DNA of 9,456 bases. Source: JBICHM01 sp043101835 (GTDB taxonomy: Bacteria; Planctomycetota; Phycisphaerae; Phycisphaerales; UBA1924). Under the pieces are notes generated by a model. That model saw nothing but the letters and a program-made list of their open reading frames with translations. It did no database searches and was not told where the DNA came from. The stretch covers positions 1 through 9,456 of the forward strand of contig JBICHM010000279.1 in assembly GCA_043101835.1 (NCBI GenBank), written 5' to 3'. Position 1 is the stretch's first letter, and every line of letters starts with the position of its first letter. This document shows positions 1 to 6,154 of this stretch, piece by piece. The position numbers and the translations under genes were made by a program.

Positions 1-115
1 GGCAGCTTGCCTGCCAGTGCTACCACATCTTCACAACCGCTCCCATGCTCGTTGTCTCGATCGACGAACATGGGAGCGGTTGTGAAGATGTGGTAGCACT
101 GGCAGGCAAGCTGCC
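1..115. repeat. Perfect 47-bp inverted repeat with 21-nt centre (REPIN/MITE-like or fold-back)
   Basis: Bases 1-47 are the exact reverse complement of bases 69-115. The 21-nt centre (48-68) can pair further: 49-54 with 62-67, including one G-T wobble, leaving a 7-nt loop. A single strand could therefore form a hairpin of roughly 50 bp. The outer end of each arm carries a smaller palindrome (GGCAG-GCAAG-CTGCC). Two inverted REP-like units around a spacer is the architecture known as a REPIN. The left arm begins at base 1, so the element may extend further left. It ends 38 bp before the aminopeptidase start and would sit in that gene's leader. No transposase is visible. A perfect repeat at the edge of a sequence can also be an assembly or amplification fold-back. 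The repeat is certain; its nature is not. Confidence 0.9.
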
Positions 116-119
116 CGTG
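97..119. repeat. Small REP-like palindrome in the right arm
   Basis: GGCAG (101-105) pairs with CTGCC (111-115) around the 5-nt loop GCAAG. CAC (97-99) pairs with GTG (117-119) across one T/C mismatch. The palindrome extends 4 nt beyond the perfect 47-bp repeat. This suggests that the basic unit is this short hairpin and that the larger inverted repeat was built from two copies of it; the mirror copy occupies 1-15. The resemblance to dispersed REP elements of high-GC bacteria is an inference, since no third copy lies in this window. Confidence 0.55.
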
Positions 120-153
120 GCACCCGAGGCAGTCTCTCCCGTACCCTCCCCCC

Positions 154-1272
154 ATGCGCGACCCCCGCCTCGACAAGCTCGCCGATGTCCTCGTCGGCTA
201 CTCCACCAAAGTGAAGCCCGGCGACCTCGTCGCCATCAGCGCCGACCCGATCGCCTTCCCCGGCGTGCGCGCGGTGTACGAGCGCGTGCTCAAGGCCGGG
301 GGGCATCCCTTCTGGGTTCCCAAGAGCGATGAGCTGCTCGAATCGTTCTACGCCCACGCGACCGACGAGCAGCTGGCGTTCGTCAATCCGGTCTCGAAGT
401 TTCAGGTCGAGCGGATGGATGTGCAGATCGGCTTCTGGGCGGAGACGAACACGCGCTCCCTGAGCCGCGTCGATGCGAAGCGCCAGGCGACGGCGTCGGC
501 GGCGCGCAAGCCGATCTTCATGACCTTCATGGAACGCGCGGCGAGCGGCAGCCTCCGCTGGGTCGGCACGCAGTACCCGACGCAGGCGAGCGCCCAGGAC
601 GCCGACATGGGCCTCGATGCGTACGAGGACTTCGTCTTCCGCGCCGGCCTGCTGCACCTCGACGACCCCGCCGCGGCGTGGAGCGCCATCCGCGAGCGCC
701 AACAACGCCTCTGCGACTGGCTCGCCCCGAAGCAAGCGCTGCGTTTCGTCGCCGAGGGCACCGACATCACCGTGCCCGTCGCCGGCGGGACCTGGATCAA
801 CTGCGCCGGCACGGAGAACTTCCCCGATGGCGAGGTCTTCACCGGCCCGCAGGGAGCGGACGGCGTCATCACCTTCACCTACCCCGCCGTGCACAACGGG
901 CGCGAGGTGACGGGCGTGCGCCTCGAGTTCAAGGGCGGCCGGGTCGTGAACGCCAGCGCCGACAAGAACGAGGCGTTCCTGTTTGAGATGCTCGACATGG
1001 ACGCGGGGTCGCGCACGATGGGCGAGATCGCCATCGGCACGAACTTCGCGGTGCAGGAGTTCACGCGCAACACGCTCTTCGACGAGAAGATCGGCGGCAC
1101 CTTCCACATGGCCGTCGGCGCCGGCTACCCCGAAGCCGGCAACGCCAACGAGAGCGCGCTGCACTGGGACATGGTCTGCGACCTCCGCCGCGGCGGCCAC
1201 ATCGAGGCCGACGGCGAGGTGTTTCTGAAGGACGGCAGGTTCCTCAAGGACGGCTGGCCCGCACGCGCGTAG
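154..1272 (+). CDS. M29-family metallo-aminopeptidase (AmpS/AmpT-like)
   Basis: This is a 372-residue cytoplasmic aminopeptidase that removes N-terminal residues from peptides using a two-metal centre. The length is close to the roughly 400 residues usual for family M29. The N-terminal half (about 1-200) is the family's substrate-channel domain, with the typical LADVLVGYSTKVKPGD opening. The metal-binding C-terminal half carries the family ligands in order: Glu227 in NFPDGEVFTGP, Glu291 in GEIAIGTN, His318 in GGTFHMAVG, Tyr325, then His337 and Asp339 in HWDM. The His-to-Tyr spacing of 7 and the His-x-Asp pair match the Thermus enzyme as I recall it. No signal peptide or membrane segment is seen. 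The ATG is the first one compatible with the family N-terminus. No clear Shine-Dalgarno precedes it; the leader is C-rich and lies next to the large hairpin. The stop codon falls inside the left 25-nt repeat. The gene is transcribed alone and converges on the membrane-protein gene. Substrate range cannot be read from the sequence. Confidence 0.93.
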   Translation: MRDPRLDKLADVLVGYSTKVKPGDLVAISADPIAFPGVRAVYERVLKAGGHPFWVPKSDELLESFYAHATDEQLAFVNPVSKFQVERMDVQIGFWAETNTRSLSRVDAKRQATASAARKPIFMTFMERAASGSLRWVGTQYPTQASAQDADMGLDAYEDFVFRAGLLHLDDPAAAWSAIRERQQRLCDWLAPKQALRFVAEGTDITVPVAGGTWINCAGTENFPDGEVFTGPQGADGVITFTYPAVHNGREVTGVRLEFKGGRVVNASADKNEAFLFEMLDMDAGSRTMGEIAIGTNFAVQEFTRNTLFDEKIGGTFHMAVGAGYPEAGNANESALHWDMVCDLRRGGHIEADGEVFLKDGRFLKDGWPARA

Positions 1273-1292
1273 GGCGGCCTTCAGGCCGCCGG
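1268..1292. repeat. 25-nt palindromic repeat, left copy; possible shared terminator
   Basis: The core is a 7-bp stem, GGCGGCC/GGCCGCC, around a TTCA loop (1273-1290). It contains the stop codons of both convergent genes: the TAG of the aminopeptidase (1270-1272) and the TGA of the minus-strand membrane protein (1283-1281). An exact reverse-complement copy of all 25 bases lies at 2664-2688. Position and stem suggest a bidirectional terminator, but neither strand has a T-tract. The exact second copy argues for a dispersed REP-like element instead. Confidence 0.85.
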
Positions 1293-2705
1293 TTCGACGA
1301 GTTCCCGCGGCGTCTCGAGAAACCGCCCATCCTCGTCCACCTCACCCGCGTGCCCGTCGCGCAGGGGGACTACGAGGATGTCGGCGAGCTGGCGGGCGAG
1401 GCGGCGATCGATCCCCATCGGCGCACACGCATTCACTCCCGCGATGCGTCGGACTGGGCCTCCCGGGGCGCTGATCACTAAGGCAATGCCCTGCGTGTAG
1501 CGAATCGACCGGACGATCGGCAACCACGCGAGACCAGCCCACCGTGCGCCGAGGTTTGTTCGGATCAGCTCGACTGCCATGATCTCGCGACGGGCAACCT
1601 GCCTGTCGATGAAGTTCAGATCGAGCACGCCGTCTTGATCGACCGTCCCGGTCAGCAACACGCGCGGCTGACCTGTGACGCGATCAACGGCAGCCAGGAG
1701 GCAGAAGAACGCGAACAAGCCAAGCCCGATGGCGCCGCTGCCAGCGATCGCCGACGGCCAGTGGTGCGTTCGGAAACCGAACGGTCCCGGCTGGCCCGGC
1801 TGTCCTTCGAAGTACACCGGCAGGAAGAGCAGTGCGAATACAGTTCCAATCAGCGCGGCGCTGGGCAACATCATCCGCAGATTCGGTCCCAGGCGCGACC
1901 GACCAATCACAACAGGTCGTGAGTCATGGTCTCGCTCGACGACAAAGACCGATCCAAACCGCTCATGCGGCGACACACGCCATTGCCGCTTGATGAACGA
2001 ACGCACATCGTGAGTTGCCTGTCGGAGTTGTAATTCAACCGGCGCGACGCATTCAGCTGTAGTGCGAATCTGATCCGGTGGACTGTGAAACACGCCCCGG
2101 CAATCCGTCTCATACCGCTCACCGTCGCGGCAGGGAATCGAGAGCGCCTTGGCCAGCCCATGAGCCAGTCGATGCTGCTTGCTTGCGCCGGTTCGGCCGC
2201 CGAGCAGAGGAACCCGCATGCTCTGCCCGTCGGCCAGGAGCACGACCGCGCTGATCCCGCAGTGGAGAACCGGCCCGATCGGTGGTGCGTAGGAAACGAT
2301 TTCCACCGCCGCGATCGAGGCAGTCGGGACCGTCAACTGGTTCGGTCCAAGTGTGGCAACGCCGCCCGTCGCAGTCCTTGCATCGAAGATCGATCGCTCG
2401 TTGCGCTGCCCAACGAGCGCAGTTGCAACCGCAACGACGACCACGACGCCCATCATCAGCCAGAACACGACGACCGGAACGAAGGCCATCGATCCCGGCG
2501 GGTGCGAGGGCTGACCGCGGAGAACGAAGAAGTAGATTCCGATCGCGATGTACGCCGCGGGCGCAACCAGAAGAACGGCCATACGGCGCCAGAGCGACGC
2601 CCGAAGCACCACACGCCCTGGCCGCACGCGAAGCGTCAGGCCGAGGGGCGATGGTCGGCGCGTCCGGCGGCCTGAAGGCCGCCCTACGGCTCCGGCTTCA
2701 CCCAT
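1281..2705 (-). CDS. Unrecognised membrane protein, internally duplicated (2 x [TM hairpin + soluble domain])
   Basis: I do not recognise the family. The 474-residue product has four hydrophobic segments (about 43-62, 73-98, 277-298, 318-340), each pair followed by a soluble domain. The two halves align: RPGRVVLRAS (28-37) with RPVVIGRS (263-270), GQPSHPPG (64-71) with GQPGQPG (301-307), TGGVATLG with TGTVDQDG, AAVEIVSY with MAVELIRT, and the ends IPCRDG (190-195) with VVPLRDG (445-451). This indicates an ancient tandem duplication of about 180 residues. The layout recalls bacterial PH-like membrane proteins, but that is a guess. The ATG lies 3 nt after the sppA stop, which suggests coupled translation. 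However, residues 7-14 are encoded by the right 25-nt repeat, and the first 26 residues are Arg/Pro-rich, so GTG at 2627 (residue 27) may be the real start. Sampled lines are about 50-67% GC, against about 72-75% in neighbours, hinting at acquisition or relaxed constraint. The C-terminal tail is acidic. Confidence 0.72.
   Translation of the reverse strand: MGEAGAVGRPSGRRTRRPSPLGLTLRVRPGRVVLRASLWRRMAVLLVAPAAYIAIGIYFFVLRGQPSHPPGSMAFVPVVVFWLMMGVVVVVAVATALVGQRNERSIFDARTATGGVATLGPNQLTVPTASIAAVEIVSYAPPIGPVLHCGISAVVLLADGQSMRVPLLGGRTGASKQHRLAHGLAKALSIPCRDGERYETDCRGVFHSPPDQIRTTAECVAPVELQLRQATHDVRSFIKRQWRVSPHERFGSVFVVERDHDSRPVVIGRSRLGPNLRMMLPSAALIGTVFALLFLPVYFEGQPGQPGPFGFRTHHWPSAIAGSGAIGLGLFAFFCLLAAVDRVTGQPRVLLTGTVDQDGVLDLNFIDRQVARREIMAVELIRTNLGARWAGLAWLPIVRSIRYTQGIALVISAPGGPVRRIAGVNACAPMGIDRRLARQLADILVVPLRDGHAGEVDEDGRFLETPRELVEPAA
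2664..2688. repeat. 25-nt palindromic repeat, right copy (inverted relative to 1268-1292)
   Basis: All 25 bases are the exact reverse complement of the left copy, including the flanks CCGG and CCTACG outside the GGCGGCC-TGAA-GGCCGCC stem-loop. It lies either inside the first codons of the membrane-protein gene or, if that gene starts at GTG 2627, in the leader between sppA and it. In the second case it could stabilise or attenuate the sppA transcript. No target-site duplication is seen outside the two copies. Confidence 0.88.
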
Positions 2706-2708
2706 CCC

Positions 2709-3701
2709 CTACCGCGCCCCCGGCGCCCACAGGTAATGGAACCCTGGGCGCTGGCGGAGGAAGGCCGCGACATCGGCGCCGAGGAGGCTGACATTCGCCG
2801 TCGCCAGCGGCGTGCCCGTGCGCTGCGTCGATGCGCTGTAGGGCGAGCCCACCGCGTCGATCTGCACGCCGGTGTAGGTGATCATCGATGCGCCGGTGAC
2901 GCCGGCGAGTTCCTGAGCACGCGCATGCGCATCGCGCACGCTGCCGAGGCGGTCGATGAGGCCCATCTCGAGGGCGCGCTCGCCGATGAAGATGCGCCCG
3001 TCCGTCGCCGCGCCGATGTCCTGCAGGTTCGGGCGCTTCCGCACCACGAGGTTGCGGAATCGCGCGTACATGTCGTCCACCGTGCCCTGCAGGATCGCGT
3101 ACTGCCCCTCGTCCATCGGCTCGAAGGGGTTGGCCATGTCCTTGTTGGGGCCGCTGGTCAGCGTGCGGCTTTCGACGCCGATCATCGCCATGCCTTCCGA
3201 GAAGTTCATCGTCTGGAAGAGCACGCCGATCGACCCGGTCGTCGTCGTCGGCATGGCCATGATCTCGTCGGCGGCGAGCGAGATGTAATAGCCGCCGCTG
3301 GTGGCGATCTCCCCCATCGCCACGACCACCGGCTTGCCGGAGCGTTCGCGGAAGCGCTCGATCTCGACATACATGATGTCGCTGCCGGTCACGGTGCCGC
3401 CGGGGCTGTTGATGCGCAGGACGACGGCTGCGACCGACGGGTCGTTCGCCGCGGCGTCGAGACGGCGCACCAGTTCGTCCACCGGATTCGGCCCGAGGCC
3501 GAAGAGGCTGGGCAGCGGGGCGTCGGCGATGAGGCCGTCGATGGAGATGAGCGCCACCTTGGCGCCGCTCGTGCCCGTGACGAGTGTCCGCTCGCGCAGG
3601 CGGTCGGGCGGCGGGTCGAGGTCGATCGTGAAGCGGCTCGGCAGGCACCCGCCCAGGAGGAGGCAGGCCAGCAGGAACGCGGCGGCGGTCAGTCGGTGCA
3701 T
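2709..3701 (-). CDS. sppA: Signal peptide peptidase SppA, family S49, lipoprotein type
   Basis: This is a 330-residue serine protease of the ClpP/crotonase fold. It degrades signal peptides and membrane fragments on the outer face of the membrane. Residues 1-19 form a lipoprotein signal with lipobox LGGC, so Cys19 is probably lipidated and anchors the enzyme. The family core follows: VLRINSPGGTVTGSD (94-108) with the oxyanion-type GG, EIATSGGYY with the nucleophile Ser135, and TSGPNKDMANPF with the general base Lys187. The Ser-to-Lys spacing of 52 equals that recalled for Bacillus SppA (147/199), placing this in the short, single-domain class. Residues 232-252 (DGRIFIGERALEMGLIDRLG) are the usual S49 C-terminal motif. 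The start is fixed by the signal peptide. It lies 39 bp from divergent rsmH. The unknown membrane-protein gene follows 3 nt downstream, so the two probably share a transcript. A lipid anchor instead of a membrane helix is somewhat unusual for bacterial SppA. Confidence 0.93.
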   Translation of the reverse strand: MHRLTAAAFLLACLLLGGCLPSRFTIDLDPPPDRLRERTLVTGTSGAKVALISIDGLIADAPLPSLFGLGPNPVDELVRRLDAAANDPSVAAVVLRINSPGGTVTGSDIMYVEIERFRERSGKPVVVAMGEIATSGGYYISLAADEIMAMPTTTTGSIGVLFQTMNFSEGMAMIGVESRTLTSGPNKDMANPFEPMDEGQYAILQGTVDDMYARFRNLVVRKRPNLQDIGAATDGRIFIGERALEMGLIDRLGSVRDAHARAQELAGVTGASMITYTGVQIDAVGSPYSASTQRTGTPLATANVSLLGADVAAFLRQRPGFHYLWAPGAR

Positions 3702-3740
3702 CGGCGCAGTCTACCGGGCGGCCGGGTAGGTTCTGGCGCG
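3702..3740. promoter_or_regulatory. 39-bp divergent intergenic region between sppA and rsmH
   Basis: Both genes start outward from this gap, so their promoters must lie here or within the opposing coding sequence. It holds a short dyad, CTACC (3711-3715) and GGTAG (3725-3729), with a 9-nt centre, which is a weak candidate operator. TAGG at 3727-3730, 10 nt before the rsmH ATG, may serve as its ribosome-binding site. No convincing -35/-10 pair is visible in either direction. Confidence 0.35.
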
Positions 3741-4664
3741 ATGGCCCGCCCCGCCCACATCCCGGTGCTCCTCGGTCAGGTGCTCGAGACGCTCGCCCCC
3801 CGACCGGGCGAGACGCTGCTCGACTGCACCGCCGGTCTCGGGGGGCACAGCGCGGCGATCGCGCCGCACCTCGGCCCGACGGGCACGGTCATCCTCGTCG
3901 ATCTCGATGAGGCGAACCTTGAGAAGGCCGCGGCCCATGTGCGGTCGCTGCCGGAGGCCCCGGCGGTCGTGGCGCTGCACGCGAACTTCGCCGAGGCGCC
4001 GCGCCTGCTGGTCGAGCGGGGGCTGTCGGCGGACCTGCTGCTGGCGGACCTGGGGTTCGCGAGCAACCAGATCGAGCAGGCTGAGCGGGGGTTCAGCTTC
4101 CAGCGGGAGGGGCCGCTGGACATGCGCCTCGACCCCTCGCGTGGGCAGAGCGCGGCGGAGCTGATCGCGACCGTCAGCGAGGAGGAACTCGGCGAGATCA
4201 TCCGGGATTTCGGCGAGGAGCGTCACTGGCGGCGCGTCGCCCGGAAAGTTGTCGCCGAGCGGGAGTTGCGGCCGATATCCACGACGCTCGAGCTGGCGCG
4301 AATCGTCCGCGCCGTCGTCGGGTCGGGCGGGCAACGCATCGATCCGGCGACGCGGACCTTCCAGGCGCTGCGCATCGCGGTCAACGACGAGTTGGGCAGC
4401 CTGGACGCCCTGCTCGAGTCGATCCGGCGCACCGCCAGCGGCGCCGCGCCCGCCGAGCGCTGGCTCGCCCGGGGCGCGCGGATCGCGCTCATCACCTTCC
4501 ACTCGCTCGAGGACCGACGCGTGAAGCAGGCATTCGCGGATCTGACGACTCGGCGCCTCGCGACGGAGATCACGCGCCGCCCGCTGATCGCGACCGACGA
4601 GGAAGCCGCGAGCAACCCCAGGGCGCGCAGCGCGAAGCTGCGCGTCGTCCGTTTGAATGAATGA
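3741..4664 (+). CDS. rsmH: 16S rRNA (cytosine(1402)-N(4))-methyltransferase RsmH (MraW)
   Basis: This 307-residue S-adenosylmethionine-dependent enzyme methylates N4 of C1402 in the ribosomal P site. The length is standard for the family. Motifs appear in order: the N-terminal HIPVLLGQVLETL (6-18); the SAM-binding loop LLDCTAGLGGHS (26-37), where most homologues have DATLGGGGHS; ILVDLDEANL (51-60); ADLGFASNQIEQAERGFSFQ (102-121) followed by GPLDMRLD (124-131); RTFQALRIAVNDEL (205-218); ITFHSLEDRRVKQAF (251-265); and the C-terminal NPRARSAKLRVVR (292-304). The ATG is chosen because homology begins there. The open frame continues upstream to 2736, but that part is antisense to sppA. rsmH is classically the start of the dcw cluster, and here it precedes a LysM protein, an FtsL-like protein and a penicillin-binding protein. 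The 145-bp gap to the next gene leaves room for a second promoter. Confidence 0.97.
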   Translation: MARPAHIPVLLGQVLETLAPRPGETLLDCTAGLGGHSAAIAPHLGPTGTVILVDLDEANLEKAAAHVRSLPEAPAVVALHANFAEAPRLLVERGLSADLLLADLGFASNQIEQAERGFSFQREGPLDMRLDPSRGQSAAELIATVSEEELGEIIRDFGEERHWRRVARKVVAERELRPISTTLELARIVRAVVGSGGQRIDPATRTFQALRIAVNDELGSLDALLESIRRTASGAAPAERWLARGARIALITFHSLEDRRVKQAFADLTTRRLATEITRRPLIATDEEAASNPRARSAKLRVVRLNE

Positions 4665-4809
4665 TCCGGATCGCTCGACGCGACGCGCTCCGGCGCGGTA
4701 CGCTCGGGCATCCTCTGCGTCGGGGCTGAAGGATCGGCCCCTCACCCAAGGATTGGCAGCGATCGACAACACGCATTGATTGCGACAGCACGGCAGGGAC
4801 GCCGGCCTC
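4665..4809. other. 145-bp intergenic spacer between rsmH and the LysM gene
   Basis: The spacer starts next to a 10-nt palindrome (GATCCGGATC, 4663-4672) that overlaps the rsmH stop. A 5-bp GC stem with a TCCG loop follows (4684-4697) without a T-tract. From about 4751 the sequence is less GC-rich. TTGGCA (4753-4758) resembles a -35 box, but 17 nt later only TTGATT is found, a poor -10. A promoter for the downstream three genes is plausible but not demonstrated. No open frame with coding character is seen here. Confidence 0.35.
4795..4799 (+). promoter_or_regulatory. Ribosome-binding site (AGGGA) deciding the LysM gene start
   Basis: AGGGA ends 10 nt before ATG 4810, the same spacing as the GGGAGG and GAGG sites before the next two genes. 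This favours ATG 4810 over the in-frame TTG at 4780. The ten residues added by the earlier start would only place a charged stretch ahead of the membrane helix. Confidence 0.6.
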
Positions 4810-5778
4810 ATGACCAGAGAACACAAGCTCGCGCTCATCCTCGGCTTCGCGCTCGTCCTCGTGGTGGGAGTGCTCATCTCCGACCACCTCTCCGGCGCGC
4901 GCCAGGCCACCCTCGAGAGCATCCTCGACGACTCGGCCGCCGAGCCCCCCCTGCTCGCCGCCGGCCGCCCGTTGCCGACGTCGCCCCAGGCCGACCCTGG
5001 CCTGAACAGCGCCGAAGCGGAAGGCGACGTCTTCGCCAGCAACCAGACGCGCGAGCCCGAATCGATCGCGAGCGCTCCGGAGCGCCCCACGCCCCCGCCG
5101 GCGAACATCGTCACCGGCCAGCCGATCGACGACGAGCGACTCGCCCTCGCCGATCGCACCGACTCGCGCCCCTCGCTGAGCGTGGACGAACTCCGTCGCT
5201 ACGCCAAGGAGCAGTTCGGGATCGAACTGACGCCGGTCACCCCGGCCGTCGGCATGACGACCGACGGACAGGGCCGGGACGAGACGCGCGAGCCTGCCCG
5301 CCAGTTCGAGTCACCGTCGCGCAGGACGAACTACCCGGCGCCCCGCCTCCACACGGTGCAGGCCGACGAGACGCTCTGGTCGATCGCCCAGCGCTACTTC
5401 GGCGATGGTGCGCTGCACGCACGTCTCGCGGCGTACAACAAGTCACGCCTGCCCGACCCCAGCGCTCTGCGCGTCGGCCTGACAATCCTGGTTCCCACGA
5501 AGGACGAACTGACCAGCGCCAGCGACGCCACCCTTGCCGCACGCGGCGCCGAGGCGAAGCCCCAGCCCTCGACCGCAGCGCCATCCCAGACCGCGTCGAA
5601 ACCCGACGGGTCCGCGCGCGAGTACGTCGTCAAGAAGGGCGACACGCTTGGCGAGATCTCGATGGCGACCCTCGGCACCTCGAAGCGTTGGCGTGAGATC
5701 TACGACCTGAACACCGACCGCATCGACGACCCGAACAACGTCGTCGTCGGCACGCGTCTGCGTCTCCCGGCGAAGTGA
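4810..5778 (+). CDS. Bitopic membrane protein with two LysM domains
   Basis: This 322-residue protein is probably anchored in the cytoplasmic membrane and binds peptidoglycan glycan strands. Residues 1-6 are short and charged, and 7-24 form one hydrophobic helix without a lipobox or clear cleavage site. A long Pro/Ala/Glu/Asp-rich linker follows (about 30-175). The first LysM domain (179-229) opens with LHTVQADETLWSIAQRYFGD and ends VGLTILVP. A second linker (231-268) precedes the second LysM domain (270-320), opening with YVVKKGDTLGEISMATLG and ending VGTRLRLP at the extreme C-terminus. The LysM hallmarks (V..GDTL, a long W-containing helix, the N of YNKS or DLN, and the closing R.LxLP or T.LVP strand) are clear. 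No hydrolase domain is present, so the role is binding or scaffolding rather than cutting. It lies between rsmH and an FtsL-like/ftsI pair with 31 nt to the next gene, so a division or wall-synthesis role is inferred from context. Confidence 0.9.
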   Translation: MTREHKLALILGFALVLVVGVLISDHLSGARQATLESILDDSAAEPPLLAAGRPLPTSPQADPGLNSAEAEGDVFASNQTREPESIASAPERPTPPPANIVTGQPIDDERLALADRTDSRPSLSVDELRRYAKEQFGIELTPVTPAVGMTTDGQGRDETREPARQFESPSRRTNYPAPRLHTVQADETLWSIAQRYFGDGALHARLAAYNKSRLPDPSALRVGLTILVPTKDELTSASDATLAARGAEAKPQPSTAAPSQTASKPDGSAREYVVKKGDTLGEISMATLGTSKRWREIYDLNTDRIDDPNNVVVGTRLRLPAK

Positions 5779-5793
5779 TCCCGCGCGTCTTCC

Positions 5794-5799
5794 GGGAGG
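5794..5799 (+). promoter_or_regulatory. Ribosome-binding site (GGGAGG) of the FtsL-like gene
   Basis: GGGAGG, the best Shine-Dalgarno match in the window, stands 10 nt before ATG 5810. It supports this small reading frame as a genuine gene and fixes its start. Confidence 0.65.
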
Positions 5800-5809
5800 C
5801 CCGCCGCCC

Positions 5810-6154
5810 ATGCGCCCCGTTCCCGTTCGAGGCCATTCCGCACTCTGCCTGAAGCTTGCCGTCGTGCTGCTCGCCGGCGCGGGAACGGCCGCGGGCATGC
5901 TCTCGGTGCGTCAGGAGCGCATCAACGCGGCCTACGAACTGACCGAGTCCGTCGGACGCCGGGCCGATGTCGATCGGGCCATGCTCGCCCTGCGCATCGA
6001 GATCGCGCGGCGCACGACGCCCGAGGCCTCGCGACGCCTCGCGGAGTCTCTCGGCCCGCTGGGGCCGATCCTTCGCGACTGGTGTCCGCCGGCGCTCCGC
6101 GAGACGCAGATCGCCGCGTTGCCCATCCCGACCGATGAGGCGATCGACCCGTGA
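5810..6154 (+). CDS. Small bitopic coiled-coil protein, candidate FtsL
   Basis: This is a 114-residue protein with a short basic cytoplasmic tail, one membrane helix (about 11-31) and an extracytoplasmic helix rich in Arg/Glu/Leu (about 33-68). A segment follows that reads TTPEASRRLAESLGPLGPI (69-87). That order matches FtsL: tail, TM helix, a coiled coil of the YELTxx...LxxEIARxT type, then an SPERLExxAxxLGL-like end. FtsL is too variable to identify by sequence alone, and the assignment rests mainly on size, topology and position directly before ftsI, where ftsL normally sits. FtsL joins FtsB/DivIC and the FtsI-FtsW synthase in the divisome. The stop codon overlaps the ftsI start as GTGA, indicating translational coupling. 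A good Shine-Dalgarno precedes it. The alternative is an unrelated small membrane partner of the PBP. Confidence 0.72.
   Translation: MRPVPVRGHSALCLKLAVVLLAGAGTAAGMLSVRQERINAAYELTESVGRRADVDRAMLALRIEIARRTTPEASRRLAESLGPLGPILRDWCPPALRETQIAALPIPTDEAIDP
6137..6140 (+). promoter_or_regulatory. Ribosome-binding site (GAGG) supporting the GTG start of the PBP gene
   Basis: GAGG inside the 3' end of the FtsL-like gene lies 10 nt before GTG 6151. With the GTGA overlap this supports the GTG start, which gives a short cytoplasmic tail before the membrane helix as expected for a class B PBP. Confidence 0.55.

Noticed and set aside
1..115. CRISPR or attachment-site reading of the left repeat
   Set aside because: There is a single pair of inverted arms, with no direct repeats with regular spacers and no adjacent integrase or tRNA.
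31..1200. 389-codon open frame on the minus strand
   Set aside because: It is antisense to the M29 peptidase, which has all its metal ligands. The translation is Ala/Arg/Val/Gly-rich without motifs, as expected in high-GC DNA.
1635..2791. Several plus-strand open frames of 95-196 codons
   Set aside because: They are antisense to the duplicated membrane protein, whose hydrophobic segments and internal repeat show that the minus strand is coding.
2736..3740. 335-codon N-terminal extension of the rsmH frame
   Set aside because: It is entirely antisense to sppA and has no recognisable motif. RsmH homology begins at the ATG at 3741.
4663..4697. Rho-independent terminator after rsmH
   Set aside because: There is only a 10-nt palindrome and a 5-bp stem, with no T-tract, too weak to call.
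3711..5159. 482-codon minus-strand open frame
   Set aside because: It lies antisense to rsmH and the start of the LysM gene, with an Arg-rich composition and no domain.
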